Of a stretch of DNA of 64,000 nucleotides, positions 16,642 through 25,112 are shown piece after piece; positions within the stretch are counted from its first letter, which is position 1, and every line of letters begins with the position of its first letter. This stretch comes from Streptomyces griseofuscus (GTDB lineage: Bacteria > Actinomycetota > Actinomycetes > Streptomycetales > Streptomycetaceae): NCBI RefSeq assembly GCF_014673495.1, contig NZ_CP051007.1:124001-188000 (forward strand), in the 5' to 3' direction. Below the pieces are notes generated by a model that had not been told where the DNA came from, did no database searches, and was given only the letters and a program-made list of their open reading frames with translations. A program made the translations under genes and the position numbers.

Positions 16642-17406
16642 ATGGGTACGCTGGCAGGCAAGACGGCCCTGGTCACAGGGGCGGGACGGGGCATAGGCCG
16701 GGGCATCGCCCGTCGCCTGGCGGCGGACGGCGCGCTGGTCGCCGTCCACTACCGGGCCGACGAGACCGCGGCACGCGAGACCGTCGCGATGATCACGGAC
16801 AGCGGTGGTCGCGCCGTCATGGTGCACGCCCCGCTCGGCGTGCCCGACGACGCGCGGCACCTGTACGAGCGATTCGACGCGGCGCTGAGGGAGCAGGGCG
16901 CGGAACCGGCCCTCGACATCCTGGTCAACAACGCGGGGACCAACACACGGGGCTCGGTGTCCGATGTGACGCCGCCGGACTTCGACGAGCTGATGGCCCT
17001 GCACGCCAAGGCGCCGCTTTTCCTCGTCCAGCACGCGCTGGGCCGGCTGCGCGACGGCGGACGGATCGTCAACATCAGTTCCGCCGCGACCAGGGTGGCC
17101 CTTCCCGAGTCCATCGCCTACTGCATGGCGAAGGCGGCCGTCGAGGCCATGACTCGCGCGCTGGCCAAGGACCTGGGCCGGCGCGGCATCACGGTGAACG
17201 CCGTGGCGCCCGGATTCGTGAAGACGGACATGAACGCCGGGCGCTGGGCCACACCCGAGGGCGAGGCCGCGCACGCGGCCCTCTCGGTCTTCCGGCGCAT
17301 GGGAGAGACCGCGGACATCGCCGACATCGTCGCCTTCCTCGCCTCGGACGACTCCCGGTGGATCACCGGTCAGTGCCTGGACGCCTCGGGCGGCGGGGGC
17401 CTGTAG
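16642..17406 (+). CDS. Short-chain dehydrogenase/reductase, FabG-like
   Basis: A 254-residue classical SDR with NADP-binding TGAGRGIG near the N-terminus, NNAG in the middle, catalytic Ser in ISSAATR, and YCMAK (Y-x3-K). ATG 16642 was chosen because GAGGGAACGAC precedes it. It is divergent from the epsilon-subunit gene and convergent with receptor gene 3. It could reduce a beta-keto group on an ACP for the PKS, or the keto intermediate of the butyrolactone/butenolide signal; the neighbourhood of receptor, HAD and P450 genes makes the second option as likely as the first. Confidence 0.9.
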   Translation: MGTLAGKTALVTGAGRGIGRGIARRLAADGALVAVHYRADETAARETVAMITDSGGRAVMVHAPLGVPDDARHLYERFDAALREQGAEPALDILVNNAGTNTRGSVSDVTPPDFDELMALHAKAPLFLVQHALGRLRDGGRIVNISSAATRVALPESIAYCMAKAAVEAMTRALAKDLGRRGITVNAVAPGFVKTDMNAGRWATPEGEAAHAALSVFRRMGETADIADIVAFLASDDSRWITGQCLDASGGGGL

Positions 17407-17546
17407 GACCTCCGCAAGGATGTGGGCAAGGGCCTCGGCAAAGACCCTGGACAAGGGCTGATCGGCGCCCTGATCCGCCGGGCGCGCCGCCCATGACCCG
17501 GTCCCCCGGTCGGGTTCCCCGGTCCGGGGCGCCGGCGGCCGGCGGT

Positions 17547-18215
17547 TCAGCTCGACAGCGAGGCCAGCCCGTCCGGCTGCGCCGCCATCGCCTCCAGCTC
17601 GGCGACGACGCGGGCCCCCCGGTCCGGGGCGGTGTCCAGCCGCACCAGCACCGAGGGCACCGCCACGGCCGGGAGGACGTGCCGGAACAGCGCGGAGGCA
17701 CGCTGCTCGATGTCCGCCCAGTTCGTCTGCAACTGGGAGAGGAGCTGGATGCCGTGGAAGGAGCCGAGGACGCATTCGGCGGTCTCGGCCGGCTCGATGT
17801 GGCCCAGGACCTCCCCGTTCCGCTTCGCCTGCTCAAGGAGCGAGGCCGAGAAGGCGATCCAGGTGGGGAAGGCGCTGCCGTGCTGCTCGCTCCCGGTGTG
17901 CTCCGCCGAGAGCCGGGCGCCCGCGCGCAGCACGGGGTCCCGCGGCAGCTGGTGCGCCAGCGTCATGCCCGCGTCCACCCATTCCTGGAGCTTGAGCTGC
18001 TGCGGAACGAGCTGCTGCGGCACCTGGGCCTCCAGGATGCCGCGGGCAAGCGCTTCCTTGGAGGGAAAGTGGAAGTACAGGGCGCCCTTGGTCAGGCCGG
18101 CCACCTTGAGAATGTCCGCCACGGTCGCGGCGGCGTACCCGTGCTCGGCGAATACCGTGGCTGCCGCTTCGAGAACCGCGCGGCGGGTCCGGATCGCCCG
18201 TTCCTGCTGTGCCAC
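17547..18215 (-). CDS. TetR regulator, gamma-butyrolactone receptor-like (3)
   Basis: A 222-residue protein that fits the ArpA/ScbR family best of the three in this window: VAQQERAIRTRRAVLEAAAT at the start, VADILKVAGLTKGALYFHFPSKE as helix-turn-helix, and a Trp in AFPTWIAFSASL in the ligand-domain part. GTG 18215 has AGGAGGTG directly upstream. It is the best candidate for the true receptor of the signal made by the AfsA-like enzyme encoded 2.5 kb away. The HAD gene stops about 220 nt upstream in the same direction. Confidence 0.9.
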   Translation of the reverse strand: MAQQERAIRTRRAVLEAAATVFAEHGYAAATVADILKVAGLTKGALYFHFPSKEALARGILEAQVPQQLVPQQLKLQEWVDAGMTLAHQLPRDPVLRAGARLSAEHTGSEQHGSAFPTWIAFSASLLEQAKRNGEVLGHIEPAETAECVLGSFHGIQLLSQLQTNWADIEQRASALFRHVLPAVAVPSVLVRLDTAPDRGARVVAELEAMAAQPDGLASLSS

Positions 18216-18434
18216 GGAACACCTCCTGCGTACCTGTTGGGTTCGGCCCACCCGAGGGGAGGAAAAAGAAACCGCCTGCGACGAATCTTACAGACCCTCG
18301 AACCGGCCCCCTTACCGGAAGTAGGGGGAAAGCCCGGACTTCGCCGGGCACCTGTCCTGCGGAAGGGGTCGGCAAACAGCGCGGACGGCGTGATTCCGGA
18401 TACTCTCCGGCGACCGGCCCGCAGGCCGCGCCCG

Positions 18435-19175
18435 TCAGCCGCCGGTGACGGGGTGGTCGAACCCCGCTCCGGTTCCCCCGGCGCCGGGACCCGCGCGGTG
18501 AACGGCGGCGGCCTCCGCGTCGAGGGCGTGCAGCAGCCGCTCGTCGATCGCGTCGAGGGAGCGCACCACGTGCCGTACCCCCGCCCGGCGCATCGCCTCC
18601 GCCTGGAAGCCGTGCGCGAAGGGGCTCGGATGTCCGATGAAGGCCGCGCCCAGCGAGCGCGCGGTCTCGGCGACGCGGGCCACGTCGTCGATGAACAGCG
18701 CCTGGTCGAAACGGACCCCGACGATGTCGCGGGTGATCTCCTTGACACCGGGCCGGAAGCCGTCGGTGCACACATAGCCGGGTGCGTCGAAGTACCCGGC
18801 GAGGCCGCCCAGGTGCCGGTCGAAGTGCGACCGGTCGAGCCCTCCGTAGCAGACCACCGTCACGCCCAGGTCCCGGAGCCGGGCGAGCAGCCGCTGCGCG
18901 CCGTCGAGGACCCGGACCGGGTGGTCCCGGAGGTAGGCCTCCCGCTCCGCGAAATAGGCCGCCAGCAGTTCCTCGGGGCTCGCCTGCCAGCCGCAGCCGG
19001 CCGCCGCGGCGGCTGCCGCGGTCCGCTGCGGCTGGGAGAACAGAGCGCGTTCCAGTTCGGCGGTGTAGCGGCCGCCCCGGCCGACCACGAAGCGGTGGAT
19101 GACCGGGCTGAACGTGTCGTTCAGGAGCACCCCGTCGATGTTCACCGCGACCAGCCGCAGATGCCGTGCCGTCAT
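18435..19175 (-). CDS. HAD-superfamily protein, first catalytic Asp replaced
   Basis: A 246-residue HAD-like protein. Motif I reads VAVNIDGVLLND, with Asn where the nucleophilic Asp of DxDG is expected; motif III Lys (GVKEITRDIVG) and motif IV (LFIDDVARV) are present. Its ATG overlaps the P450 stop by 4 nt. In Streptomyces rochei a phosphatase gene works with an AfsA-like enzyme and a P450 in butenolide signal synthesis, and the same trio stands here. The Asn makes ordinary phosphatase chemistry doubtful, so it may be a weak, altered or non-catalytic member. Confidence 0.8.
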   Translation of the reverse strand: MTARHLRLVAVNIDGVLLNDTFSPVIHRFVVGRGGRYTAELERALFSQPQRTAAAAAAAGCGWQASPEELLAAYFAEREAYLRDHPVRVLDGAQRLLARLRDLGVTVVCYGGLDRSHFDRHLGGLAGYFDAPGYVCTDGFRPGVKEITRDIVGVRFDQALFIDDVARVAETARSLGAAFIGHPSPFAHGFQAEAMRRAGVRHVVRSLDAIDERLLHALDAEAAAVHRAGPGAGGTGAGFDHPVTGG

Positions 19176-20440
19176 GCCGCGGCTCCGGGCACCAGCACGA
19201 CCGGCAGTGCGACATGCCCGCTGGAGATGAAGGACTCGCGCACCGCGAGTTCCGCCTCCGGCACCGCCGCCGCCATCCGGGGATAGCGCGCGAACAGCGA
19301 CTCCAGGGCGATCGAGACCTCCAGCCGGGCCAGCGGCCGGCCGACGCAGTGGTGGACGCCGTAACCGAAGGGGACGTGGTCCCGGCGGCTCGGCCGGGCC
19401 ACGTCGAACTGGTCGGCGTCCGCGCCGTGCCGGTGCGGGCAGCGGGCTGCCGCGGCCAGGGAGAGCAGGATGGGATCGCCCTTCGGGATCGTGACCCCGC
19501 CGACCTCGATGTCCTCGACCGCGAAACGGAACGGGACATTGGCGACGACGGGTTGATGGCGCAGCGTTTCGTCGATGACGCTGTCCCAGGTGGCCTCGCC
19601 GCCGAGGACCAGCGCCAGTTGGGCGGGGTGGGTGATCAGCCCGTGCACGGCCTGGTCGATGAGATTGACGGTGGTCTCCGTACCCGCGCCGATAAGCAGC
19701 AGCAGGGTGTCGACGAGCTCCTTCTCGCTCAGCCCCTCTCCCCCGTCCTCGTCCCGCGCCGCTATCAGTTCGCTGGTGAGGTCGGTGCCGGGGGCGCTGC
19801 GCCGGGCGGCCACCAGTTCCGTCAGCAGTGCGTACAGCTCGTACTGGTTGGCACGGGCCTCCTCGGGCTCGGCTGTCGTCTTGAACAGCACGTCGACCAT
19901 GCGCTGGAGGTCGGCGTGGAGGTCCTCCGGCAGCCCCAGCGTCTCGCCCATGACGAGCACCGACAGGGGGCGGGCGAACTCGTTGCGCACGTCGACGGCC
20001 GCACCGGGGGGCACCGCGGCCAGGCCGTCCAGCAGCCGCGCGGTGATCCGCTCCACCCGCGGCCGCAGGTCGGCGGTGCGGCGCGCGGTGAACGCGCCGG
20101 CCACCAGGCGGCGCAGCCGGGCGTGTTCCTCGCCGTACGCGGTCAGCATGTTGCGCACCGACACCCACATGGACATCTGCCAGGACTCGTCCACCTCCCC
20201 GCCGGCCCAGGCCGGCCAGTGCCGGTAGGCGTCCTTCGAGGCGCGCGAGTCGGTCAGCAGCTGCTTGATCAGGTCGAGGTCCGTCACCGCCCACGCCGAG
20301 ACACCCCCCGGCAGCACCACCCGTACGACCGGGCCGCGCTCCCGCAGCCGTGCCGCCTCCCCCGGCAGGTCACGGCCGGCCGAATCGATGACGTAGGGCG
20401 CTTCCTGACGAAGCATCACTGCCTCCTGTGGGTCGTTCAT
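19172..20440 (-). CDS. Cytochrome P450
   Basis: A 422-residue bacterial class I P450. Motifs are LLLLIGAGTETTVNLID (I-helix oxygen-binding groove), ETLR (ExxR), and the haem loop PFGYGVHHCVGRPLARLEV with the Cys ligand. It needs ferredoxin partners encoded elsewhere. It is divergent from the AfsA-like gene across a 248-bp region with two candidate AREs, and is coupled to the HAD gene. Oxidation of the alkyl chain of a butenolide-type signal is the likely job by analogy with S. rochei; tailoring of the polyketide is the alternative. Confidence 0.93.
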   Translation of the reverse strand: MNDPQEAVMLRQEAPYVIDSAGRDLPGEAARLRERGPVVRVVLPGGVSAWAVTDLDLIKQLLTDSRASKDAYRHWPAWAGGEVDESWQMSMWVSVRNMLTAYGEEHARLRRLVAGAFTARRTADLRPRVERITARLLDGLAAVPPGAAVDVRNEFARPLSVLVMGETLGLPEDLHADLQRMVDVLFKTTAEPEEARANQYELYALLTELVAARRSAPGTDLTSELIAARDEDGGEGLSEKELVDTLLLLIGAGTETTVNLIDQAVHGLITHPAQLALVLGGEATWDSVIDETLRHQPVVANVPFRFAVEDIEVGGVTIPKGDPILLSLAAAARCPHRHGADADQFDVARPSRRDHVPFGYGVHHCVGRPLARLEVSIALESLFARYPRMAAAVPEAELAVRESFISSGHVALPVVLVPGAAA

Positions 20441-20472
20441 AGGGCCGACGAGCGACTGCCAGCCCCAGGACA

Positions 20473-20495
20473 GTAAACCGGGTAGCTGGTTTTTA
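20473..20495. promoter_or_regulatory. Candidate ARE in the P450-HAD promoter
   Basis: The sequence TAAACCGGGTAGCTGGTTTT at 20474-20493 has inverted arms AAACC-GG and CTGGTTT. It starts 33 nt upstream of the P450 start codon, a place where a bound receptor would block transcription. Confidence 0.6.
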
Positions 20496-20625
20496 ACAAC
20501 GGCCGATAAGGCCGGTTTTCAGATATTCACCCATGAATTAACCGGAGCCGAAGCGCCGTTCAGCCGCCCGGAGGTGCCGGGAACGACGGCCGGTCGGGAG
20601 CCCTCCGCCGCCAACCCATTGAAAA

Positions 20626-20646
20626 TCAAACCGGATAGTATGTATC
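20626..20646. promoter_or_regulatory. Candidate ARE in the afsA-like promoter
   Basis: CAAACCGGATAGTATGTAT at 20627-20645 reads ATACATACTATCCGGTTTG on the other strand, very near the ARE pattern ACATAC-n3-CCGGTTTG. It lies 43-63 nt upstream of the afsA-like ATG. Confidence 0.7.
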
Positions 20647-20688
20647 TTTGGCCGCACGCTTTCGTTCACCTCAGGCGGGGAGAGGTCC

Positions 20689-21684
20689 ATGAATGTGCAC
20701 GCATTTCGCAAGCAGGACGGCGACAGCATCCGGTCGGACCGTGACACGCGACTGTCGCCGGGCGACACGTCCTGGCTGACCCCACTCACCACGACAGTTC
20801 CGCGGGAGTACGTGCACCGGGCCTCACTGGCCGAGGTCTTCCTGACCAGGTGCACCAGGATCCACGAGACGCGGTTCCTCCTCACCGGTCAGTGGCCGCG
20901 CGCACACACCTTCTTCCTCAGCCCCGACGGTCGGCGGCACGACCCGATGCAGATAGCGGAGACGATGCGCCAGGTCGGTCTGCACCTCGCGCACGCGGAG
21001 TTCGACGTGCCGCTGGGCCACCACTTCATCATGTGGGACATGTCCTTCGTCAGCCGCGTCGAGCACCTGGGCGTCGGACGGACACCCACCGATCTCGACG
21101 TGGAGGCGACCTGCGTCGACGTCGTGCGCAGGCGGGGCAAGCTCGTCGAGTTCCGCCTGGTCATCACCATCGAGCGGGACGGTCACCTCGTCGCGAACGG
21201 CGGCGGACGCTTCACGTGCATCACCGAGGCGATGTACCGGCGGCTGCGCCGCTCCGCGCCCGCCACCACCGCCCACCAGGCCGCATCGCACCAGCCCGCC
21301 CCCCTCCCGCCGTCCGACTTCGGCAGGACGGCGCCCAGGGACGTGGTGCTCGCGCCGGGCGGGGCGCCCAATCGCTGGCGGCTCAACGCGGACACGAGCC
21401 ACCCCATCCTCTTCGACCACGAGGGCGACCACGTGCCCGGAATGGTCCTCCTCGAATCCGCCCGGCAGGCCGCCTGCGCCCTGCTCCCACCGGGCTCCAC
21501 GCTGATCCCCGCCACGGTCTCCACCGAGTTCAGGCGGTACGTGGAGTTCACCAGCCCGTGCTGGATCGAGGCGTCCGGGCTGGCGGTCACGGGATCGGGA
21601 ACGTTCCACGCCCTGATCACCGGGCGGCAGGACGACGACGAGGTCTTCACCGCCCGGATCTCGGGCCCCGTGGTCCAGGACTGA
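20689..21684 (+). CDS. AfsA-family butyrolactone/butenolide signal synthase
   Basis: A 331-residue protein with two AfsA hot-dog repeats (about residues 45-180 and 220-325), e.g. HDPMQIAETMRQVGLHLAHA in the first and DHVPGMVLLESARQAACALL in the second. AfsA enzymes join a beta-keto acyl chain to dihydroxyacetone phosphate, the first step to gamma-butyrolactone or butenolide signals. ATG 20689 has GGGGAGAGG upstream. An ARE in its promoter suggests feedback by a receptor. Substrate chain and final signal cannot be told from sequence. Confidence 0.93.
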   Translation: MNVHAFRKQDGDSIRSDRDTRLSPGDTSWLTPLTTTVPREYVHRASLAEVFLTRCTRIHETRFLLTGQWPRAHTFFLSPDGRRHDPMQIAETMRQVGLHLAHAEFDVPLGHHFIMWDMSFVSRVEHLGVGRTPTDLDVEATCVDVVRRRGKLVEFRLVITIERDGHLVANGGGRFTCITEAMYRRLRRSAPATTAHQAASHQPAPLPPSDFGRTAPRDVVLAPGGAPNRWRLNADTSHPILFDHEGDHVPGMVLLESARQAACALLPPGSTLIPATVSTEFRRYVEFTSPCWIEASGLAVTGSGTFHALITGRQDDDEVFTARISGPVVQD

Positions 21685-21966
21685 GTGCCGGCACGGGAAC
21701 GGGCAACGGAGATGACGGTGGGCTTCGCGCCCTCGCCGGTACGCCGGCCCGCGCCCCTCAGGGTCAGCCGGGGCAGGGCCGGAGGCGACGGGGGGCGCCC
21801 CCGGCCCTGGTCTGTGGGCGGGCCGGTGTGCACGGTGCGTGAGCTGCCGGGCGACCGGCAGCCGCGTACCCGGAAGGGCGCAACGAGCGCGGCTACCGCG
21901 GCCGGAGCGGGCACCCGCGTATCGGAAGCCGGCCGGCGGCCGGTACGGGTGCGGTGTGCGCCCCGG

Positions 21967-22758
21967 TCACCGGCGAGCCGCGGTTTCGTGACGCGCGCCG
22001 GCGTCCCGGCGGGCCAGCCGGTCCTCGATCAGCGCGCTCACGCGAGCGTTCTCCTCGACGAGGTAGAAGTGGCCTCCCGGAAACACCTGAAGCTCCGTCA
22101 GGCCGGTGGTGTGGTCTTCCCAGGCCGCCGCCTCCTCGATGGAGAGCCGGGGGTCGCTGTCCCCGGTCAGCACCGTGACCGGGCAGTCCAGGACACGCCC
22201 GGATTCCCAGCGGTACTTCTCCACGGCACGGTAGTCGCTGCGGAGCGCCGGCATGACCATGTCCATGATCTCCGGGTCGCCGAGCAGCGCCGCGTGCGGA
22301 CCGCCCAGCCCGCGCACCTCCGCCAGGAGATCCGCGTCCGACGCCAGGTGGAGCCGTTCGTCGCGGTCGCGGGACGGGGCCCGGCGACCGGAGACGAAGA
22401 TCCGTACCGGCGCGGGCAGGCCCGCGTCGCGCATCCGCAGCGCGACCTCGTAGGCGAGGACGGCGCCCATGCTGTGCCCGAACAGCGCCAGGGGCCGGTC
22501 GTCGAGGGGGCGTATCACCTCGGCGATCCGGTCGGCGAGTTCGGGCAGGCTGTCGATGTGCGGCTCCAGGCGCCGGTCCTGCCGGCCCGGATACTGCACC
22601 GCCAGCACCTCCACCGCGGGCGAGAGCGCCCTGGACAGCGGAAAGTAGAAGCTCGAAGACCCTCCGGCGTGCGGCAGACACACGAGTCGGACAGCGCTGT
22701 CCGGCGCCGGGTGGAATCGGCGCACCCATGTTCCGAATTGCTCCGGTGCTCGAGACAC
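21967..22758 (-). CDS. Type II thioesterase (second copy)
   Basis: A 263-residue type II thioesterase of the RedJ/GrsT family with CLPHAGGSSSFYFPLSRAL, nucleophile elbow FGHSMGAVLAYEVALRM, GDSDPRLSIEEA and the His motif PGGHFYLVEE. All triad residues are present. It is distinct from the 3.8-4.7 kb enzyme in sequence. It marks the right edge of the biosynthetic region and stands alone, with 280 bp of empty DNA to the afsA-like gene. Editing of carrier proteins is the usual role. Confidence 0.9.
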   Translation of the reverse strand: MSRAPEQFGTWVRRFHPAPDSAVRLVCLPHAGGSSSFYFPLSRALSPAVEVLAVQYPGRQDRRLEPHIDSLPELADRIAEVIRPLDDRPLALFGHSMGAVLAYEVALRMRDAGLPAPVRIFVSGRRAPSRDRDERLHLASDADLLAEVRGLGGPHAALLGDPEIMDMVMPALRSDYRAVEKYRWESGRVLDCPVTVLTGDSDPRLSIEEAAAWEDHTTGLTELQVFPGGHFYLVEENARVSALIEDRLARRDAGARHETAARR

Positions 22759-23103
22759 GGCCAGGAATTCCTTTCAGAAACGGTCTTTCCACAGGGCAGG
22801 AACGGAGTCGCCGTCCCGGTGTCCGCCGACCTGAGAGGTGACATCACGGTCGTGCCGCGGGCTTTTCCCGCTGTTTCCCGGCTCAACGCTGGCTGCCCGG
22901 ACTGGAGTCCCACTGGAGTCACACCGGACATGCCGCTCGCCACGATGCCGGCGGCCCCCTCGCGCGTACGGTCCCGGACAGGGCGGAACCGGCGGCGTCC
23001 CTCGGCGCGCACCGGCCGTGACGGCCTCGGGCAGGGAGCACGCCCGGCGCCCGTCCCCCGGCACCACCGTCCGGCCCGGCCGGAAAGCCGTCGCCGCCCG
23101 CGC
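22759..23103. other. Gene-free 345-bp stretch
   Basis: No gene, repeat or operator was recognised. It separates the biosynthetic region from the first replication module and contains the thioesterase 5' region. Confidence 0.5.
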
Positions 23104-23505
23104 TCACAGCGGCAGCGTGATGCCCAGCTTCCGCATCTCCGGCGACTGCGGCCCGCCTTCGGAGCGCTCGGTCTTACGGCCCTTGCCGCCCGGCCTGAGT
23201 GTGCGGGGATCGACCGCCTCGGCGGGGGCCCCGGTGCAGTACAGCCCCTCGGGGGCGGTGTCGCGGTCGTGCGGGAGCAGCCAGAACACGCGCCGGCGGA
23301 AGGTGCCCGACGAGCGGGAGGGCTTGGCCTCCGGGCCGAGCAGCGCATAGCCGACCATGCGTCCGTCGCGGTGGTAGGCGGGTTTGCCACGCCGCGTCGG
23401 CAGCCGGTCGAGACTCTGGCGCACATAGTCGAGTGCGTCCGTGTCCTCCAGCCAGACGAATGCGGCCTCGTGGACGAGCTCGGCTTCTGTGATGAGGGCG
23501 CTCAT
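23104..23505 (-). CDS. Small protein of primase module 1
   Basis: A 133-residue hypothetical protein. Its core (FVWLEDTDALDYVRQSLDRL, PTRRGKPAYHRDGRMVGY, WLLPHDRDTAPEGLY, GAPAEAVDPRTL) is shared with the protein at 31.3-31.7 kb, so the family is duplicated on this replicon. The C-terminus is charged. ATG 23505 directly follows a degenerate primase 3' end, as its paralogue follows the second primase by about 130 nt. It is probably part of a replication module; the molecular role is unknown. Confidence 0.75.
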   Translation of the reverse strand: MSALITEAELVHEAAFVWLEDTDALDYVRQSLDRLPTRRGKPAYHRDGRMVGYALLGPEAKPSRSSGTFRRRVFWLLPHDRDTAPEGLYCTGAPAEAVDPRTLRPGGKGRKTERSEGGPQSPEMRKLGITLPL

Positions 23506-23690
23506 GCTGTCTCCTCGTCGGCGACCAGTCCGCTGCCCGCGTGGTACTCGCGCTGGTTGGACAGGACCATCTCCTCGGGCGATACAGTCCGACCCGTTCA
23601 CGAACCGGGCCGCGGAGGACCGGGACGAGACAGCCGGGACCTCCTCATTCTGACACCAGGCCCGGCAGGACGCGTCAAGCCGTGCAAGTC
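23506..23690 (-). pseudogene. 3' remnant of a primase-helicase gene
   Basis: On the minus strand this stretch still encodes an ending like that of the primase at 25.1-26.6 kb (MVLSNQREYHAGSGLVADEETA-type tail) and nucleotide identity to 25078-25260 is obvious over some 180 bp, with indels and substitutions. It lies just upstream of the small gene, where an intact primase would end. It shows that the original primase/small-gene pair was broken, with the body of a primase now 1.4 kb away. Confidence 0.75.
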
Positions 23691-23728
23691 GTCAGCGACC
23701 GTTCCCGGCCCACAGTGACCGTGCGACG

Positions 23729-23808
23729 TTCGGTCGCTCGGCCAACGGACCGGTAAAACATCAGGTCAGGCGCCCACGAGCGGCCGAACAGCGACCGAAG
23801 CGACTCAA
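23729..23808. repeat. Iteron-like B repeats left of module 1
   Basis: Contains TTCGGTCGCTCGG near 23733 and the 20-mer CAGCGACCGAAGCGACTCAA at 23789-23808. The same 20-mer recurs exactly at 27053-27072, on the other side of primase 1, and its relatives cluster at 34.2-34.5 kb. Confidence 0.7.
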
Positions 23809-23996
23809 ACTTCCGCAACGTGCCGCCCGTACGCGCCGGCATGCCGCGTGCGGAATCCCGCCGTGGCCTGGCCCTTTCACGGGGCGACCGAGCCGCGCCC
23901 GGTCGCTGCCCCGCTCTCCCCCACGCGGCGAGAGAACCGTTCAAGAGCGGCTTGAGGTTGCTGTTCCCCGCCGCAGCCGTCGGGTTCACTGACCCA

Positions 23997-25112
23997 ATGG
24001 AGTCCACCTCGATGACCCGACGCGCCTTCCGGCCGCAGCGGTCCGACGGCCCCGAAGGCAGCACTCCCCGATCCGCCCGGCCCGCGCACGGCGGCCGCTG
24101 CGCGTCGCCCCACTGGCACACCGGTCACCCCACCGTCCGGCCCGGCGACGCCCGCCCTGCCGAACGGCTGCTGCGCTCCACCACCGTGGCCCCGGCCGCG
24201 TACCCGGCCCTGCTCCACGCGGCCCGCGTTTTGCTGCACAACGGCGTCCCCGACGGGGCCGCCGCCTGGTGCGCACGGCTCCACCCGCAGGCCCAGACCC
24301 CCGCGTGGGCGGCCGCGTTCCGCACGCTGCGTGCCGAAGCCCTCCTCCAGCTCGGCGACCTCGCCGCCGCCGGGCACGAAGCCGCCGCGGCACGGGACGC
24401 CATGGGGAACCGCTGCGCCTCGCTGCACCTGTGGCCCACCGCCGTACACGCGGAGGTCCTCATCACCCTGGGCCGGTTCGGCGAAGCCGCCGCCCGTCTC
24501 GACCGGGCCGAGGCTGATTCCGGCCGGTCCTGCCTGCCGCTGCTGCGCGCGCGTGGCCGGCTCCAGCTCGCCACGCACCGCCGCCAGGAAGCCCTCGGCA
24601 CGTTCCTGGCCGCCGCCCGCCTGGCCCGCCGGCGCGGCTGCGGCCGGCTGCCGTACGTGCCCTGGCGCATCGACATCGCCGAAGCGCTGCTGTGCTGCGG
24701 CCGGCCGGGCCAGGCCCGCGCCCTGCTCACCGAGGAACTCGCCGTCCCCGCCGGCGGCCCCCGGCACCGGGCTGTCACCCTGCGCCTGCTCGCCGCCACC
24801 GACACCCCCGACCAGCGCGTGCGCACCCTCGCCGCTGCCGTCGGCGAGGCACGGCGCTGCAAGGACCGGGTCGAGCTGGCCCGTGGCCTGGCCGCGTCGG
24901 CCGACGCCCTCGACGCCCTCGGCGACACCACCGGCACCGCGTTCCTCAGGCGGGCCGCCGACCTGGCGGCCGACTGCGGTCTGCCGTCCGCCGCCTTCAC
25001 GTCCGCGACACCCGCCGAGCCCGCTCGGACGCGGCCGACGCGCGGGCGTACCAAGCCGGTTGGGAGCGCCTACGCCGTCTCCTCGGCGGCGACCAGTCCG
25101 ATGCCCGGATAG
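23997..25112 (+). pseudogene. Headless LuxR/LAL regulator fragment (TPR-like part only)
   Basis: An open frame whose product is a run of TPR-like helices resembling the middle and late part of large LuxR-type (LAL/MalT-like) ATP-binding regulators, e.g. LPYVPWRIDIAEALLCCGRP and ARALLTEEL. Neither the N-terminal P-loop ATPase nor the C-terminal LuxR helix-turn-helix is present. The end runs over the 3' end of primase 1 on the opposite strand. It looks like a piece of a regulator carried in by recombination and wedged between a primase and its remnant. Start codon is uncertain. Confidence 0.6.

Noticed and set aside
18216-18434. AAACCG motif near 18269 as a further ARE before receptor gene 3
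   Set aside because: Only one arm is present; the opposite arm is too poor to claim a site.
1-23000. Assigning the cluster to a named product or to S. rochei pSLA2-L
   Set aside because: Gene types are similar in part, but order and the C-C/E1 genes were not recognised from a known cluster and no search could be run.
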